Shown: positions 24,633 through 34,820 of the stretch, piece after piece
Position numbering within the stretch: position 1 is the stretch's first letter
Layout of the letters: each line of letters starts with the position of its first letter
Assembly (NCBI GenBank): GCA_902775985.1
Contig: CACYOR010000004.1
Span: 1-45,815, forward strand
Direction: 5' to 3'
DNA length: 45,815 nt
DNA from: Oscillospiraceae bacterium
GTDB lineage: Bacteria; Bacillota; Clostridia; Oscillospirales; Oscillospiraceae
Position numbers and translations under genes: made by a program
The notes under the pieces: model-generated
What the model saw: the letters and a program-made list of their open reading frames with translations, nothing else
Database searches by the model: none
Told to the model about the DNA's origin: nothing

Positions 24633-25417
24633 ACGTATTGTTTTTCGGCTCCCTGCTGCTGTACTTTGCGGCCGCCGTGCTGCAGTTTATCGGCACGCTT
24701 TTCAAAAAGGACAAGGTCGCCAAAATCGCCTGGCTCATCTTTCTTGCTGGCCTGGCCGCCCAGACGGCCTATCTGCTCGTGCGCGGCGTGACGGCCCGGC
24801 GGCTGCCGCTGTCAAACCAGTTTGAGTTTGCCACGGCCTTCGCCTGGGGCATCGCCCTGATGCTGCTGATCGTGCGGCTGCGCCTGAAGGCCGACTGGCT
24901 CTCCGTGGCGGTCATGCCCATGGTCTTCCTGGTGCTCAGCTATGCCGCTCTCCAACCCCGGGAGGTCACCGAGCTCATGCCCGCCCTGCGCAGCGCCTGG
25001 TTCGGCTTCCACATCGGTTCGGCGGTCTTCTCTTACTCGGCTTTTATCATCGCCGGCTGCGTGGGCCTGCGCTATCTGATTGTCAGCAAGAAGGGGAGCG
25101 CGGACGAACTCAAGCTCCACCAGATGGACTATCTGAGCTATCGCATGATCGCCCTGGGCTTCCTGCTCCTGACGGTCACGATCCTCTCCGGCGCCCTCTG
25201 GGCCGAGCAGGCCTGGTCCGCCTTCTGGACCTGGGACCCCAAGGAGGTCTGGGCGCTGATCACCTGGATCATCTACGCGGTGTATCTGCACCTGCGTCTG
25301 CGCGGCAAGCGCAAGGGCACGGTCATGGCCTGGTACGCGATGATCGCCGTGCCGGTGGTGCTTTTCACCTTCGCGGGCGTGAACACCATCATGCCGGGCC
25401 TGCACAGCTACGGCTGA
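24629..25417 (+). CDS. ccsA: CcsA/ResC-type cytochrome c biogenesis protein
   Basis: The 262-residue protein has about eight transmembrane helices and the tryptophan-rich haem-handling motif WAEQAWSAFWTWDPKEVWAL (191-210), diagnostic of CcmC/CcsA proteins. H128 and H259 fit the conserved external haem ligands. With ResB it forms the system II cytochrome c synthetase. The ATG overlaps the resB stop (ATGA). No CxxCH protein is encoded in this window, so the substrate cytochrome must lie elsewhere. A palindromic terminator follows. Confidence 0.93.
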   Translation: MNVLFFGSLLLYFAAAVLQFIGTLFKKDKVAKIAWLIFLAGLAAQTAYLLVRGVTARRLPLSNQFEFATAFAWGIALMLLIVRLRLKADWLSVAVMPMVFLVLSYAALQPREVTELMPALRSAWFGFHIGSAVFSYSAFIIAGCVGLRYLIVSKKGSADELKLHQMDYLSYRMIALGFLLLTVTILSGALWAEQAWSAFWTWDPKEVWALITWIIYAVYLHLRLRGKRKGTVMAWYAMIAVPVVLFTFAGVNTIMPGLHSYG

Positions 25418-25432
25418 TAAGGAAAAACGTAG

Positions 25433-25504
25433 GGGAGGCTATCAGCCTCCCGGCAGAAGAGCATAAAAAACAAAAGCGTTGGGCGAATTCGCCCAACGCT
25501 TTTT
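25433..25504 (+). terminator. Terminator region of resB-ccsA
   Basis: An 8-bp hairpin (25433-25440 with 25444-25451) is followed by a perfect 32-base palindrome (25472-25503) that ends in CTTTTT. The A run on its left and T run on its right allow termination in either direction. The rest of the 325-base gap up to 25742 holds the V-ATPase promoter and leader. Confidence 0.85.
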
Positions 25505-25624
25505 GGCGCCGCGCGGGCGGCGGATCGCCGGAACGACAGCCAATCTTGCGCTCTGCGGCAGCAAACGCATCCCATGATACGCGCCACATTGACAAAAAAA
25601 TATCAAAAAAGTATGGATTTGCCC

Positions 25625-25653
25625 TTGCAAGATGGGACGAATCCGTGTATTAT
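25625..25653 (+). promoter_or_regulatory. Predicted promoter of the V-ATPase operon
   Basis: TTGCAA (25625-25630) and TATTAT (25648-25653) have a 17-base spacer. A second candidate -35 (TTGACA, 25589-25594) has only TATGGA at the right distance. The leader of about 85 bases contains a 7-bp hairpin (25691-25697 with 25703-25709). Confidence 0.5.
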
Positions 25654-25742
25654 AAAGTTTGTCAAATTATACAATCCGGGAGAAAATTTTCCGCCTCAAG
25701 GGGAGGCGGAGCAAAAAACTTCAACAAAGAGGGGGTGTGCCA

Positions 25743-26057
25743 ATGTCATTTGAAGCGATCACGAGCGTAACTGCCGCGGAAGCCGAGGCGAAAGCCGCTG
25801 TCGCCGCCGCCGAGGCGAAGGCCCGGCAGCTTCTGAGCGATGCGGAGAACGCCGGAAAGGCCGCGGTGGAAGCGGCGGCCGCCAAGGCGGAGAGCGAGCT
25901 GAAGGAGCTGCGCCGCCGGACCGGCGAGAAGTCCGAGCTGGAGAGCAAGGAGCTCGCCGAGACCCTGGAAGGGCGGAAGAGCCAGCTTCGCACCCAGGCA
26001 GAGCCGCGGCTCGCGGAAGCGGCGGCGCTCATTGTGGAAAGGATAGTGAACGACTGA
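25743..26057 (+). CDS. ntpF: V-type ATP synthase peripheral-stalk subunit (NtpF/subunit H)
   Basis: The 104-residue protein is almost entirely a predicted alpha-helical coiled coil rich in Ala, Glu, Lys and Arg (for example AEAEAKAAVAAAEAKARQLL). This is typical of the small peripheral-stalk subunit that pairs with subunit E and anchors the catalytic head of V/A-type ATPases. ATG 25743 is chosen for the AGAGGGGGTG upstream; the upstream frame runs through the leader hairpin. It opens the operon, as ntpF does in Enterococcus hirae, and the next gene begins one base after its stop. Confidence 0.85.
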   Translation: MSFEAITSVTAAEAEAKAAVAAAEAKARQLLSDAENAGKAAVEAAAAKAESELKELRRRTGEKSELESKELAETLEGRKSQLRTQAEPRLAEAAALIVERIVND

Positions 26058-26058
26058 C

Positions 26059-28053
26059 ATGGCCATTATGAAAATGAAACGGCTGCGGCTGATGCTGGTT
26101 CGTTCCCGTAAAGAGGAAGTGCTCCGGGAGCTGGCAAAGCTGGGCTGCGTGGAGTTTTCCGAGCTGGAAGGCGAGCTGCAGGAGAGCGGCCTGAGCGATC
26201 AGGTCAAGCGCGAGAGCAGCGCCCTGATGGCCCTGAAGACGAAGCAGGCCTCGCTGGAGCACGCGGTCGAACTCTTAAATCAGTACGCACCCGTGAAGGG
26301 AAAGCTTCTGGAGGCCAAGCCGGAACTGTCGAACGAGACCCTGCTGGACGCCAGCGGCATCGACGAGGCGCTGGAAAAAGCCCGGGAGATCGCCGCGCTG
26401 GATGAGCGCGTGCGCCGGGACGCGGCGGAGGAGACGCGCCTGCGCGGCAGCATCGAGTCCCTGACGCCCTGGAAGGAGCTGGACATGCCGCTGGAGACCG
26501 AGGGGACCGAACGGACCTCGGTGCTTTTGGGCAGCATCTCCAGCCGGATCCCGCTGGGACAGGTTCAGGCAGCGCTGGAGACGGCCAGCGAGGAGGCGGA
26601 GCTCTTTGCCGTCTCCGAGGACAAAAACGCCCACTATGTGCTGGTACTCTGCATGCGGGAAGCGCTCACGGCGGTGCAGGAATGCCTGCGCGGCTTCGGC
26701 TTTACCGCCGCGGCGCTGAGCGGTCTCAAAGGCACGGCGAAGCAGTGCATCGACTCCGCCGAGCAGAGCCTGAAGGATCTGGCCCGGGAGCGGGCCGAGC
26801 TGGGCGCCCAGATCGCCGATCAGGCCGTGTTCCGGGACGATCTGAAGCTGGCGGCCGATCAGGTCTGCACCCAGGTGGGCCTGGCCGAGGCCGAGGAGAA
26901 GCTCTATGGCACGGAATCTGTTGTGGTGCTGGAGGGCTGGTGCCCGGCCGAGCGGGAGGAGGAGCTTTCGAAACTCTTTGAACGCTACGACTGCGCATGG
27001 GATACCCGGGACCCCACCGAGGAGGAGTACCCGGACGTCCCGGTAAAACTCAAAAACAACGCCCTGACCAACGCGCTCAACATGGTCACCAATATGTATT
27101 CGCTCCCCGCCTACAACGGCGTGGACCCGAACCCTCTGATGGCCCCCTTCTTCATCCTGTTCTACGGGCTGATGATGGCGGATATGGGCTACGGCATCCT
27201 GATGATCGCGGCGGCTCTGGTGGCACTGAAAAAGCTCAAGCCCCGGGAGGGAAGCCTTTCCTTCTGCCAGATCCTGCTCTACTGCGGCATCTCCACCTTC
27301 ATCATGGGCGCCCTGACCGGCGGCCTCTTCGGCGACCTGCCCTATCAGCTGGTGCATATGTTCAACCCCGGCAGCACCTGGCAGGGCCTGCCTTACCTGT
27401 TTAATCCCCTGGCCGAAGGCGGGGCGGAGCCGGTGCTCTACGGCGCGATGGTGCTGGGCTTTATCCAGCTTAACGCCGGCATGGTCATCAACTTCGTCAA
27501 GAAAAAACGCCGGGGCGAGCTGGCAAGCGCCATCTTCGAGGAGGGCTCCCTCTGGATCATCCTGCTGGGCGGCGTGCTGTTCCTGCTTCCCAAGCTGGGG
27601 ATCCTCACCATCCCGGAGAAGATCGGCCTGGTGGTTTTGATCGTCGGCATCGTGTGCCTGCTCTTCGGCGCGGGGCGCGAGGCCAAGGGCTTCGGCAAGG
27701 TGACGGCCGCCATCGGCTGCGTCTACAACACCGTGACCGGCTGGTTCGGCGACATTCTGTCCTACTCGCGTATCATGGCCCTGATGCTGGCCGGCAGCGT
27801 GGTGGGCCAGGTCTTCAACTCCATCGCCGCCATGCCCTCCGCCAAGGGCGTCACGGTCTTCAGCATCATCGCCTTTCTTGTGATCTTCCTCATCGGCCAC
27901 GCGCTGAACTTCGCGCTGAACCTGCTGGGCTGCTTCGTGCATGACCTGCGTCTGCAGTGCCTGGAGTATTTCGGCAAGTTCTATGAGGACGGCGGTCGGC
28001 CCTTCAATCCCCTGCGCCTGCGCACCAAGTACGCCAGGCCGAGAGAAAACTGA
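26059..28053 (+). CDS. ntpI: V-type ATP synthase subunit I
   Basis: The 664-residue protein combines a long cytoplasmic N-terminal half with coiled coil (about 1-330) and a membrane half with about eight helices. FGDILSYSRIMALMLAGSVVG carries the conserved arginine that faces the c ring during ion movement. It is the stator a-type subunit that forms the two ion half-channels and binds the peripheral stalks. It follows ntpF directly and precedes ntpK by 44 bases, a gap containing TAGGAGGAATT for strong translation of the c subunit. Confidence 0.95.
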   Translation: MAIMKMKRLRLMLVRSRKEEVLRELAKLGCVEFSELEGELQESGLSDQVKRESSALMALKTKQASLEHAVELLNQYAPVKGKLLEAKPELSNETLLDASGIDEALEKAREIAALDERVRRDAAEETRLRGSIESLTPWKELDMPLETEGTERTSVLLGSISSRIPLGQVQAALETASEEAELFAVSEDKNAHYVLVLCMREALTAVQECLRGFGFTAAALSGLKGTAKQCIDSAEQSLKDLARERAELGAQIADQAVFRDDLKLAADQVCTQVGLAEAEEKLYGTESVVVLEGWCPAEREEELSKLFERYDCAWDTRDPTEEEYPDVPVKLKNNALTNALNMVTNMYSLPAYNGVDPNPLMAPFFILFYGLMMADMGYGILMIAAALVALKKLKPREGSLSFCQILLYCGISTFIMGALTGGLFGDLPYQLVHMFNPGSTWQGLPYLFNPLAEGGAEPVLYGAMVLGFIQLNAGMVINFVKKKRRGELASAIFEEGSLWIILLGGVLFLLPKLGILTIPEKIGLVVLIVGIVCLLFGAGREAKGFGKVTAAIGCVYNTVTGWFGDILSYSRIMALMLAGSVVGQVFNSIAAMPSAKGVTVFSIIAFLVIFLIGHALNFALNLLGCFVHDLRLQCLEYFGKFYEDGGRPFNPLRLRTKYARPREN

Positions 28054-28085
28054 GCGGTTCATAAACAAATCGATATAAACATTAG

Positions 28086-28568
<483 letters not shown>

Positions 28569-28632
28569 TCGGACGGAGAGAACACAGCGAGATTAGCCGT
28601 TCCCGCCGGGAGCGGCGGAATGGAGATGAACT

Positions 28633-29220
28633 ATGAAAGGCACGGAAAAGATTATCGCACATATCCAGGCGGATGCCAAAAGTCAGGCTGACGCGATCCT
28701 CGCCGAGGCCGAGAAGCAGTGCGAGGCCATCCGCGCGGACTACGATAAAAAAGCGGCCCAGGTCTACGCCGAAAAGGTGCGGACCGGGACCAAGGCCTGC
28801 CAGGATCAGGTGGACAGCGTGCAGCGTATCGCCCGTATGGAGGCGAAGAAGGCGCTGCTGTCCGTCAAGCAGGAGATGGTGGCGAAAAGCTTCGAGCAGG
28901 CCCAGGAGCTTCTGACGAGCCTGCCGGAAGAGCAGTATGTGGCCTTCCTGGCCAAGCTCGCCGCCCGCGCCTCCGTCAGCGGCGATGAGGAGATCGTCCT
29001 CAACGAGCGCGACAGAGAAGCCGTGGGCGAGGCGGTCGTGAAGGCGGCCAACGCCCTGCTGAAGGGCGGCAAGCTCAGCCTCTCCGAGCGCACGGGCTCT
29101 TTTGCCGGCGGCCTGATCCTGAGCCGCGGCAACGTGGAAGCCAACTGCACGGCGGAGCTGCTGGTGGAGCTCTGCCGGGGAGAGATGTCCGTGGAGATCG
29201 CGGACATGCTCTTTGCATGA
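28633..29220 (+). CDS. ntpE: V-type ATP synthase subunit E
   Basis: The 195-residue protein has an N-terminal coiled coil (about 1-85, with ADAILAEAEKQCEAI) and a folded C-terminal domain (about 95-195, with GGLILSRGNVEANCTAELLVE), as in the peripheral-stalk E subunit that binds subunit B. GGAGATGAACT precedes the ATG. The 64-base gap from ntpK contains a GC-rich stretch with a short inverted repeat (GCCGTTCCCGCCGGGAGCGGC) that could separate ntpK from downstream expression. Confidence 0.93.
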   Translation: MKGTEKIIAHIQADAKSQADAILAEAEKQCEAIRADYDKKAAQVYAEKVRTGTKACQDQVDSVQRIARMEAKKALLSVKQEMVAKSFEQAQELLTSLPEEQYVAFLAKLAARASVSGDEEIVLNERDREAVGEAVVKAANALLKGGKLSLSERTGSFAGGLILSRGNVEANCTAELLVELCRGEMSVEIADMLFA

Positions 29221-29241
29221 TCCCGGATAGGGGGAATCGAA

Positions 29242-30234
29242 TTGGCGAATAAACGAGATGCGTACCTGTGCCTGTCGGCGATGCTGCGGGCCCGGGAGCC
29301 GCAGCTGCTCAATGCCGAGCGGGCCCAGCGCATGCTGGACGCGCCGGGCTTTGAGGAGGCCGCCAAGCTCCTGACCGACTGCGGCTATCCCGATATGGCC
29401 CAGATGAAGGCGGACGAGATCGAGCAGACCCTGGCCGAACGCCGCAACGCGGTGCTCGGCGAGATGGCGAGCCTGGCTCCGGACAAGAGCATCGTCACGG
29501 CCTTCCGCGTGAAGTACGACTATCACAACGTCAAGGCCATCCTGAAGGCCGCGGCCATGGACAGCGATCCCGGCCGTCTGCTGACGGCTGCCGGGCGCGT
29601 TCCGGTGGAAAAGCTGCTCAGCGCCTATCAGGAGAGCCGCTATGTGGAGCTGCCCTCCGTCCTCGGCAAGGCCATGGAGGAGGCGCGCACGGTCCTGGCC
29701 CGCACGGCCAATCCCCAGATGGCGGACCTGATTTTGGATCAGGCCTGCTATGAGGAGATGAAGGCGGCGGCGAAGGAGGCGGAATGCCCCTTCCTGGAGG
29801 GCTATGTGCAGCTGCTCATCGACAGCACGAACCTGAAAAGCGCCGTGCGTACCCTGCGCATGCACAAGGACGCGGACTTCCTGCAGAGCGTTCTGCTCTC
29901 CGGCGGCACAGTCTCCGACAGCCGCATCGCCGCGGCGGGGGATCGGGAGGCCCTGGCGGGGCTGTTCCAGAACAGCAAGCTCGCCGAGGCGGCGGCCCTG
30001 GGCGCGGACGCGGCCGCGGGCGGACGGATGACTGCCTTTGAGAAGGCCTGCGACAACGCGGTGACGGACTATTTGAAGGACGCCAAGCTCATCGGCTTCG
30101 GCCCCGAGACCCTGGTGGCGTATCTGGCCGCCGTGGAAGGGGAGACCACCGCGGTGCGCATGATCCTGACGGGACGGCTCGCGGGCATCGCGCCCGACAC
30201 GATTCGGGAAAGGCTGCGTGACTTATATGCCTGA
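29242..30234 (+). CDS. ntpC: V-type ATP synthase subunit C
   Basis: The 330-residue, mainly alpha-helical protein matches the C/d subunit that links the central stalk to the c ring. Family features are the ARxRAREPQLL-like opening and the repeated V(K/R)xDYHNVKAILKA segment, seen here as VKYDYHNVKAILKA. Translation appears to start at TTG 29242, with GGGGGAA five bases upstream; there is no in-frame ATG nearby. Its end overlaps the start of the next gene. Confidence 0.9.
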   Translation: MANKRDAYLCLSAMLRAREPQLLNAERAQRMLDAPGFEEAAKLLTDCGYPDMAQMKADEIEQTLAERRNAVLGEMASLAPDKSIVTAFRVKYDYHNVKAILKAAAMDSDPGRLLTAAGRVPVEKLLSAYQESRYVELPSVLGKAMEEARTVLARTANPQMADLILDQACYEEMKAAAKEAECPFLEGYVQLLIDSTNLKSAVRTLRMHKDADFLQSVLLSGGTVSDSRIAAAGDREALAGLFQNSKLAEAAALGADAAAGGRMTAFEKACDNAVTDYLKDAKLIGFGPETLVAYLAAVEGETTAVRMILTGRLAGIAPDTIRERLRDLYA

Positions 30235-30610
30235 TCAAGAGAAAATTGTATTTACGCGCGCAGAGGAGAAGAACGGCCAGGGCACTTCCAGGCTGCGTAT
30301 CGCGGTGATCGGCGGTCGGGAGACCGTCATGGGCTTCAAGGCGCTGGGGCTGACGACCTGCCCGGCAGCCAACGCCCAGGAGGCGCGGGAGGCCCTGCGC
30401 CATCTGACCCGCGACAGCGAGGATTACGCCATCATCTACATCGAGGAGACCCTGGCGGCGCAGCTCAGCGCGGAGATCGACATATTTAAGGACAGCCCCA
30501 CGCCGGCGATCATCCTGATCCCGGGACGGGAGGGCTCCATCGGCCTCGGCCAGTCGGCGCTGAAACAGGCGGTCGAGCGTGCCGTGGGTACAAACATTTT
30601 AGGGGATTGA
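30218..30610 (+). CDS. ntpG: V-type ATP synthase subunit F (NtpG)
   Basis: The protein of up to 130 residues has the subunit F fold: LRIAVIGGRETVMGFKALGL, a central YAIIYIEETLA strand-helix and TPAIILIPGREGSIGLGQSALKQAVERAVG. This small central-stalk subunit binds subunit D and helps control ATP hydrolysis. The start is uncertain: GTG 30218 has AAAGG close upstream, while ATG 30227 is three codons later; both overlap the end of ntpC. A 75-base gap with a GC-rich segment follows before ntpA. Confidence 0.9.
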   Translation: MTYMPDQEKIVFTRAEEKNGQGTSRLRIAVIGGRETVMGFKALGLTTCPAANAQEAREALRHLTRDSEDYAIIYIEETLAAQLSAEIDIFKDSPTPAIILIPGREGSIGLGQSALKQAVERAVGTNILGD

Positions 30611-30685
30611 GCGCCCGGGGCGGGCAGCGGCCATCCGGGCCGTGCCTGACCGAACGCTTGACCGACAGAAAGGATTTGACTGCTT

Positions 30686-32455
30686 ATGAGCGGAGTTATA
30701 ACCAAAGTATCCGGACCGCTTGTCGTGGCTAAGGGCCTGGCGGACGCCAACGTCTCGGACGTGGTGCGCGTGGGCTCTCAGCGCCTGATCGGCGAGATCC
30801 TGAACATGACCGGCGACCAGGCCTCCATCCAGGTCTATGAGGAGACCTCCGGCCTCGGACCGGGCGCCGAGGTGGTGACCACCGGCATGCCCATGTCCGT
30901 GGAACTGGGACCCGGCATGCTGGACAATATCTACGACGGCATTCAGCGTCCTCTGCCCGAGATGCGCGCCCTGACCGGCGACAGCATCACCCGCGGCACC
31001 GACGTGCCCGCGCTGAACCGGGAGAAGAAATGGGACTTCGTGCCCGTGGCCAAGCCCGGCGATCAGCTGCAGAGCGGCGACGTGCTGGGCACCGTGCAGG
31101 AGACCAGCGCCATCCTCCACAAGATCATGGTCCCCAACGGCCTGGCCGGCGAGCTCGTCTCCATCGAGAGCGGCGAGCACGTAGTCACCGATGTGATCGC
31201 GGTGTTGAAGGACGCCAAGGGCGAGGAGCATAAGCTTACCATGCTGCAGCGCTGGCCCGTGCGTATCGCCCGCCCCTACGCCCGCAAGTACGTGCCCAAC
31301 CGCCCCATGAACAGCGGACAGCGTATCATTGATACCCTCTTCCCCATCACCAAGGGCGGCACCGCCGCCGTGCCCGGCCCCTTCGGCTCCGGCAAGACCG
31401 TCGTGCAGCACCAGCTGGCCAAGTGGTCCGACGTGGACATCGTGGTCTACATCGGCTGCGGCGAGCGCGGCAACGAGATGACCGACGTTCTGATGGAGTT
31501 CCCCGAACTGAAGGACCCCCGCAACGGCGAGCCTCTGATGAAGCGCACCGTGCTGATCGCCAACACCTCCGATATGCCCGTGGCGGCCCGCGAGGCCTCC
31601 ATCTACACCGGCATCACCATCGCGGAGTATTTCCGTGACATGGGCTATGACGTGGCCGTTCTGGCCGACTCCACCTCCCGCTGGGCCGAGGCCCTGCGTG
31701 AGATGTCCGGCCGTCTGGAGGAGATGCCCGGTGAAGAGGGCTATCCCGCCTATCTGGCCTCCCGTCTGAGCCAGTTCTACGAACGGGCCGGCGTGGTGCA
31801 GTGCCTGGGCTCCGACGACCGCCAGGGCTCCGTCACCGCCATCGGCGCCGTGTCGCCTCCGGGCGGCGATATCTCCGAGCCTGTCTCCCAGGCGACCATG
31901 CGTATCGTCAAGGTCTTCTGGGCGCTGGACTCCTCCCTGGCCTATGCCCGCCACTTCCCGGCCATCAACTGGCTGACCTCTTACTCCCTGTATCTGGACA
32001 ACCTGGCCGCCTGGTATACCGAGCAGTTCGGCGAGGGCTATATGGCCAACCGCACCAAGGCCATGCACATCCTCCAGGAGGAGAGCGAGCTGCAGGAGAT
32101 CGTGCGCCTGGTCGGCCAGGACGCGCTGAGCCCGGCGGACCGCCTCACCATGGAGACGGCCAAGATGATCCGCGAGGACTTCCTGCAGCAGAACGCTTTC
32201 GTGGACGAGGACGCCTACTCCTCCTACGGCAAGCAGTTCAGGCTGCTGGATCTGGTGCTGCAGTATGACAGCCTCTGCCGCGAGGCCCTGGACAAGGGCG
32301 CCGATATGAACGGGCTCTTCGCCATCGACGCGCGCGAGCGGATCGGCCGGGCCAAGATGGCCGACGCCGAGACCTATGCCGCCGACTACGACGGCATCGC
32401 CGCGGAAATGAAGAAGGAGATCGAAGAGGTCATTGCCGGAGGTGAGGACGCATGA
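30686..32455 (+). CDS. ntpA: V-type ATP synthase catalytic subunit A
   Basis: The 589-residue catalytic subunit has the Walker A loop GPFGSGKT (231-238) and the non-homologous-region insert specific to V/A-type A subunits (about 115-185). The catalytic GERGNE and the [15 protein letters not shown] signature are also present. It forms the nucleotide-hydrolysing or -synthesising sites with subunit B. AGAAAGGATTTGACTGCTT precedes the ATG, and the stop overlaps the ntpB start (ATGA), which keeps A and B equimolar. Confidence 0.98.
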   Translation: MSGVITKVSGPLVVAKGLADANVSDVVRVGSQRLIGEILNMTGDQASIQVYEETSGLGPGAEVVTTGMPMSVELGPGMLDNIYDGIQRPLPEMRALTGDSITRGTDVPALNREKKWDFVPVAKPGDQLQSGDVLGTVQETSAILHKIMVPNGLAGELVSIESGEHVVTDVIAVLKDAKGEEHKLTMLQRWPVRIARPYARKYVPNRPMNSGQRIIDTLFPITKGGTAAVPGPFGSGKTVVQHQLAKWSDVDIVVYIGCGERGNEMTDVLMEFPELKDPRNGEPLMKRTVLIANTSDMPVAAREASIYTGITIAEYFRDMGYDVAVLADSTSRWAEALREMSGRLEEMPGEEGYPAYLASRLSQFYERAGVVQCLGSDDRQGSVTAIGAVSPPGGDISEPVSQATMRIVKVFWALDSSLAYARHFPAINWLTSYSLYLDNLAAWYTEQFGEGYMANRTKAMHILQEESELQEIVRLVGQDALSPADRLTMETAKMIREDFLQQNAFVDEDAYSSYGKQFRLLDLVLQYDSLCREALDKGADMNGLFAIDARERIGRAKMADAETYAADYDGIAAEMKKEIEEVIAGGEDA

Positions 32456-33828
32456 TTAAAGAATACAAAACCATACGCGAGATCGCGAGCCCTCTGATGG
32501 TCGTGGAGCATGTCGAGGGCGTCACCTACGACGAGCTGGGTGAGATCGAGCTGCCCAACGGCGACGTCCGCCGCTGCAAGGTCCTCGAGGTCGAGGGTGA
32601 CCGCGCGGTCGTACAGCTGTTTGAATCCGCCCAGGGCATCAACCTGGCCGAAAGCAAGGTCCGCTTCCTGGGTCACCCCCAGCAGCTGGCCGTCTCCGAG
32701 GATATGCTGGGCCGCGTCTTCAACGGCATGGGCAATCCCATCGACGGCGGCCCCGCCATTCTGGCCGACGCCCATATGGACATCAACGGCCTGCCCATGA
32801 ACCCCGCCGCCCGCGCCTATCCCGCCGAGTTTATCCAGACCGGCGTGAGCACCATCGACGGCCTGAACACCCTGGTCCGCGGCCAGAAGCTGCCGATCTT
32901 CTCCGGCTCCGGTCTGCCCCACGCGGCCCTCGCCGCCCAGATCGCCCGTCAGGCCCGCGTGCTGGGCGACAACGAGACCTTCGCCGTCGTCTTTGCCGCC
33001 ATCGGCATCACCTTTGAGGAGTCGGAGTACTTCATCAACGACTTCCGCCGCACCGGCGCCATCGACCGCACCGTCGTCTTCTCCAACCTGGCCAACGACC
33101 CCGCTGTCGAGCGTATCGCCACCCCGCGTGTGGCCCTGACCGCGGCGGAGTACCTGGCCTTCGAGAAGGACATGCAGGTGCTGGTCATCCTGACCGATAT
33201 CACCAACTACGCCGAGGCGCTGCGTGAGGTCTCCGCGGCCAAGAAGGAAGTTCCCGGCCGCCGCGGCTATCCCGGCTATCTGTACACCGACCTGGCCACC
33301 CTCTATGAGCGCGCCGGCCGCCGCCAGGGCAAGAAGGGCTCCATCACCATGATCCCCATTCTGACCATGCCCGAGGACGACAAGACCCACCCCATCCCCG
33401 ACCTGACCGGTTACATCACCGAGGGCCAGATCATCCTGAGCCGCGAGCTGCACCGCAAGGGCATCGTGCCTCCCGTGGACGTGCTGCCCTCCCTGAGCCG
33501 TCTGAAGGACAAGGGCATCGGCGTCGGCAAGACCCGCGAGGACCATGCCGGCACCATGAACCAGCTCTTCGCCGCCTACTCCCGCGGCAAGGACGCCAAG
33601 GAGCTCATGACCATTCTGGGCGAGGCCGCCCTGTCGGACGACGACAAGCTCTTCGCCAAGTTCGCCGATGAGTTCGAGAAGCGCTACGTCTCCCAGGGCA
33701 ACAGCACCAACCGCTCCATCCAGGAGACCCTGGATCTGGGCTGGGAGCTGCTGAGCATCCTGCCGCGGCGTGAGCTGAAGCGTATCAAGCCCGAGATGAT
33801 CGAGAAGTATCTGCCGGCGTCGAAGTAA
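32452..33828 (+). CDS. ntpB: V-type ATP synthase subunit B
   Basis: The 458-residue regulatory subunit resembles A but, as normal for B, lacks a Walker A lysine loop ([13 protein letters not shown] in its place). It has the B-subunit signatures [16 protein letters not shown] and [20 protein letters not shown]. It alternates with A in the hexameric head. Its ATG overlaps the ntpA stop. A 235-base gap filled with hairpins separates it from ntpD, unlike the tight spacing seen elsewhere in the operon. Confidence 0.98.
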   Translation: MIKEYKTIREIASPLMVVEHVEGVTYDELGEIELPNGDVRRCKVLEVEGDRAVVQLFESAQGINLAESKVRFLGHPQQLAVSEDMLGRVFNGMGNPIDGGPAILADAHMDINGLPMNPAARAYPAEFIQTGVSTIDGLNTLVRGQKLPIFSGSGLPHAALAAQIARQARVLGDNETFAVVFAAIGITFEESEYFINDFRRTGAIDRTVVFSNLANDPAVERIATPRVALTAAEYLAFEKDMQVLVILTDITNYAEALREVSAAKKEVPGRRGYPGYLYTDLATLYERAGRRQGKKGSITMIPILTMPEDDKTHPIPDLTGYITEGQIILSRELHRKGIVPPVDVLPSLSRLKDKGIGVGKTREDHAGTMNQLFAAYSRGKDAKELMTILGEAALSDDDKLFAKFADEFEKRYVSQGNSTNRSIQETLDLGWELLSILPRRELKRIKPEMIEKYLPASK

Positions 33829-33840
33829 TGATTATCGGAT

Positions 33841-34008
33841 GGCGAAACGCCGTAAGGCGTTCCGCCGAGCAGCTTTGCTGCTCAGCGCAGCAGATTGGCT
33901 GCTGCGCGCGATACTCATTGCAATGAGCATCGCGCAAAGGATCGAGACGATCCTTTGCCGCCAAACATAGTGTTTGGCGGGGAAACAATCGGATCCTCGA
34001 TTGTTTCC
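33841..34008 (+). repeat. Seven end-to-end hairpins inside the V-ATPase operon
   Basis: Seven inverted repeats follow each other with gaps of zero to one base. They are 33841-33866 (11 bp, one mismatch), 33867-33883 (7 bp), 33885-33907 (9 bp), 33908-33933 (12 bp, one mismatch), 33935-33957 (10 bp), 33958-33980 (10 bp) and 33981-34008 (11 bp). Stem sequences and loops all differ. None ends in a T tract, so readthrough to ntpD is plausible. Confidence 0.85.
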
Positions 34009-34063
34009 CCATGCGACAATCATTATAAGCCGCCCGATCGAAGGAAAGGAAGGTGACGACGAA

Positions 34064-34717
34064 GTGGCAAATACCGCGGTAACCCCGACCCGTATGGTCT
34101 TGAACCAGCTCAAGGGCCGTCTGAAAACCGCCCGCCGCGGCCACAAGCTGCTCAAGGACAAGCGGGATGAGCTGATGCGTCAGTTCATGGACGTGGTCAA
34201 GCTCAACAAGCAGCTGCGTGTGCGCGTGGAGGAGGGCCTGACCGGGGCCTTTGCGTCCCTGCAGGTGGCCAGCGCCATCATGTCGCCGGAGATGCTGGAG
34301 CAGGCGCTCCTCTATCCCCGGCAGAGCGTGGAGCTCGGCATGGATTTCAAGAACATCATGAGCGTCAATGTCCCGCAGTACAGCTTCCACACCAAGAACA
34401 ACGACCCCTCGGAGATCTATCCCTACGGCTTCGCCCAGACCTCGGGCGAGCTGGACGACGCCCTGGACAAGCTGGCCCGCGTGTTTGAGGACATGCTGGA
34501 GCTGGCCCAGGTGGAAAAGACGATGCAGCTGCTGGCGGAGGAGATCGAAAAGACCCGCCGCCGCGTCAACGCGCTGGAATACGTCATGATCCCCGAGCTG
34601 GAGGGCAATATCAAGTACATCTCCATGAAGCTGGAGGAGAACGAGAACGCCACCAAGGTCCGTCTGCTGAAGGTCAAGGAAATGGTCCTGCAGGACGCCC
34701 ACCACTATCAGCAATAG
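34064..34717 (+). CDS. ntpD: V-type ATP synthase subunit D
   Basis: The 217-residue protein is the antiparallel coiled-coil rotor shaft. It has the family's PTRMVLNQLKGRLKTARRGHKLLKDKRDEL N-terminal helix and RRRVNALEYVMIPELEGNIKYI C-terminal helix. GTG 34064 is used as start because AAGGAAAGGAAGGTGA lies upstream and family members start just before PTR; the open frame further upstream passes through the hairpin array. It closes the operon. Genes corresponding to ntpH and ntpJ of E. hirae are absent. Confidence 0.95.
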   Translation: MANTAVTPTRMVLNQLKGRLKTARRGHKLLKDKRDELMRQFMDVVKLNKQLRVRVEEGLTGAFASLQVASAIMSPEMLEQALLYPRQSVELGMDFKNIMSVNVPQYSFHTKNNDPSEIYPYGFAQTSGELDDALDKLARVFEDMLELAQVEKTMQLLAEEIEKTRRRVNALEYVMIPELEGNIKYISMKLEENENATKVRLLKVKEMVLQDAHHYQQ

Positions 34718-34730
34718 CTTTTTATTAGTA

Positions 34731-34764
34731 AGCCGCGGCGCATCAGCGCCGCGGCTCCATTTTT
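34731..34764 (+). terminator. Terminator of the V-ATPase operon
   Basis: An 11-bp GC-rich stem (34731-34741 with 34746-34756) with ATCA loop is followed by CCATTTTTTG, 14 bases after the ntpD stop. Confidence 0.92.
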
Positions 34765-34820
34765 TGTTCTTCACAATTCTATAAGGCATGGAAAAAAACC
34801 GGCAAAGAGTACGCGAAAAG

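Noticed and set aside
25655..25742. Riboswitch in the V-ATPase leader
   Set aside because: Only one 7-bp hairpin is visible in an 85-base leader; no conserved riboswitch core recognised.
33841..34008. CRISPR array
   Set aside because: The hairpins have different sequences and no equal-length spacers; no cas gene is present in the window.
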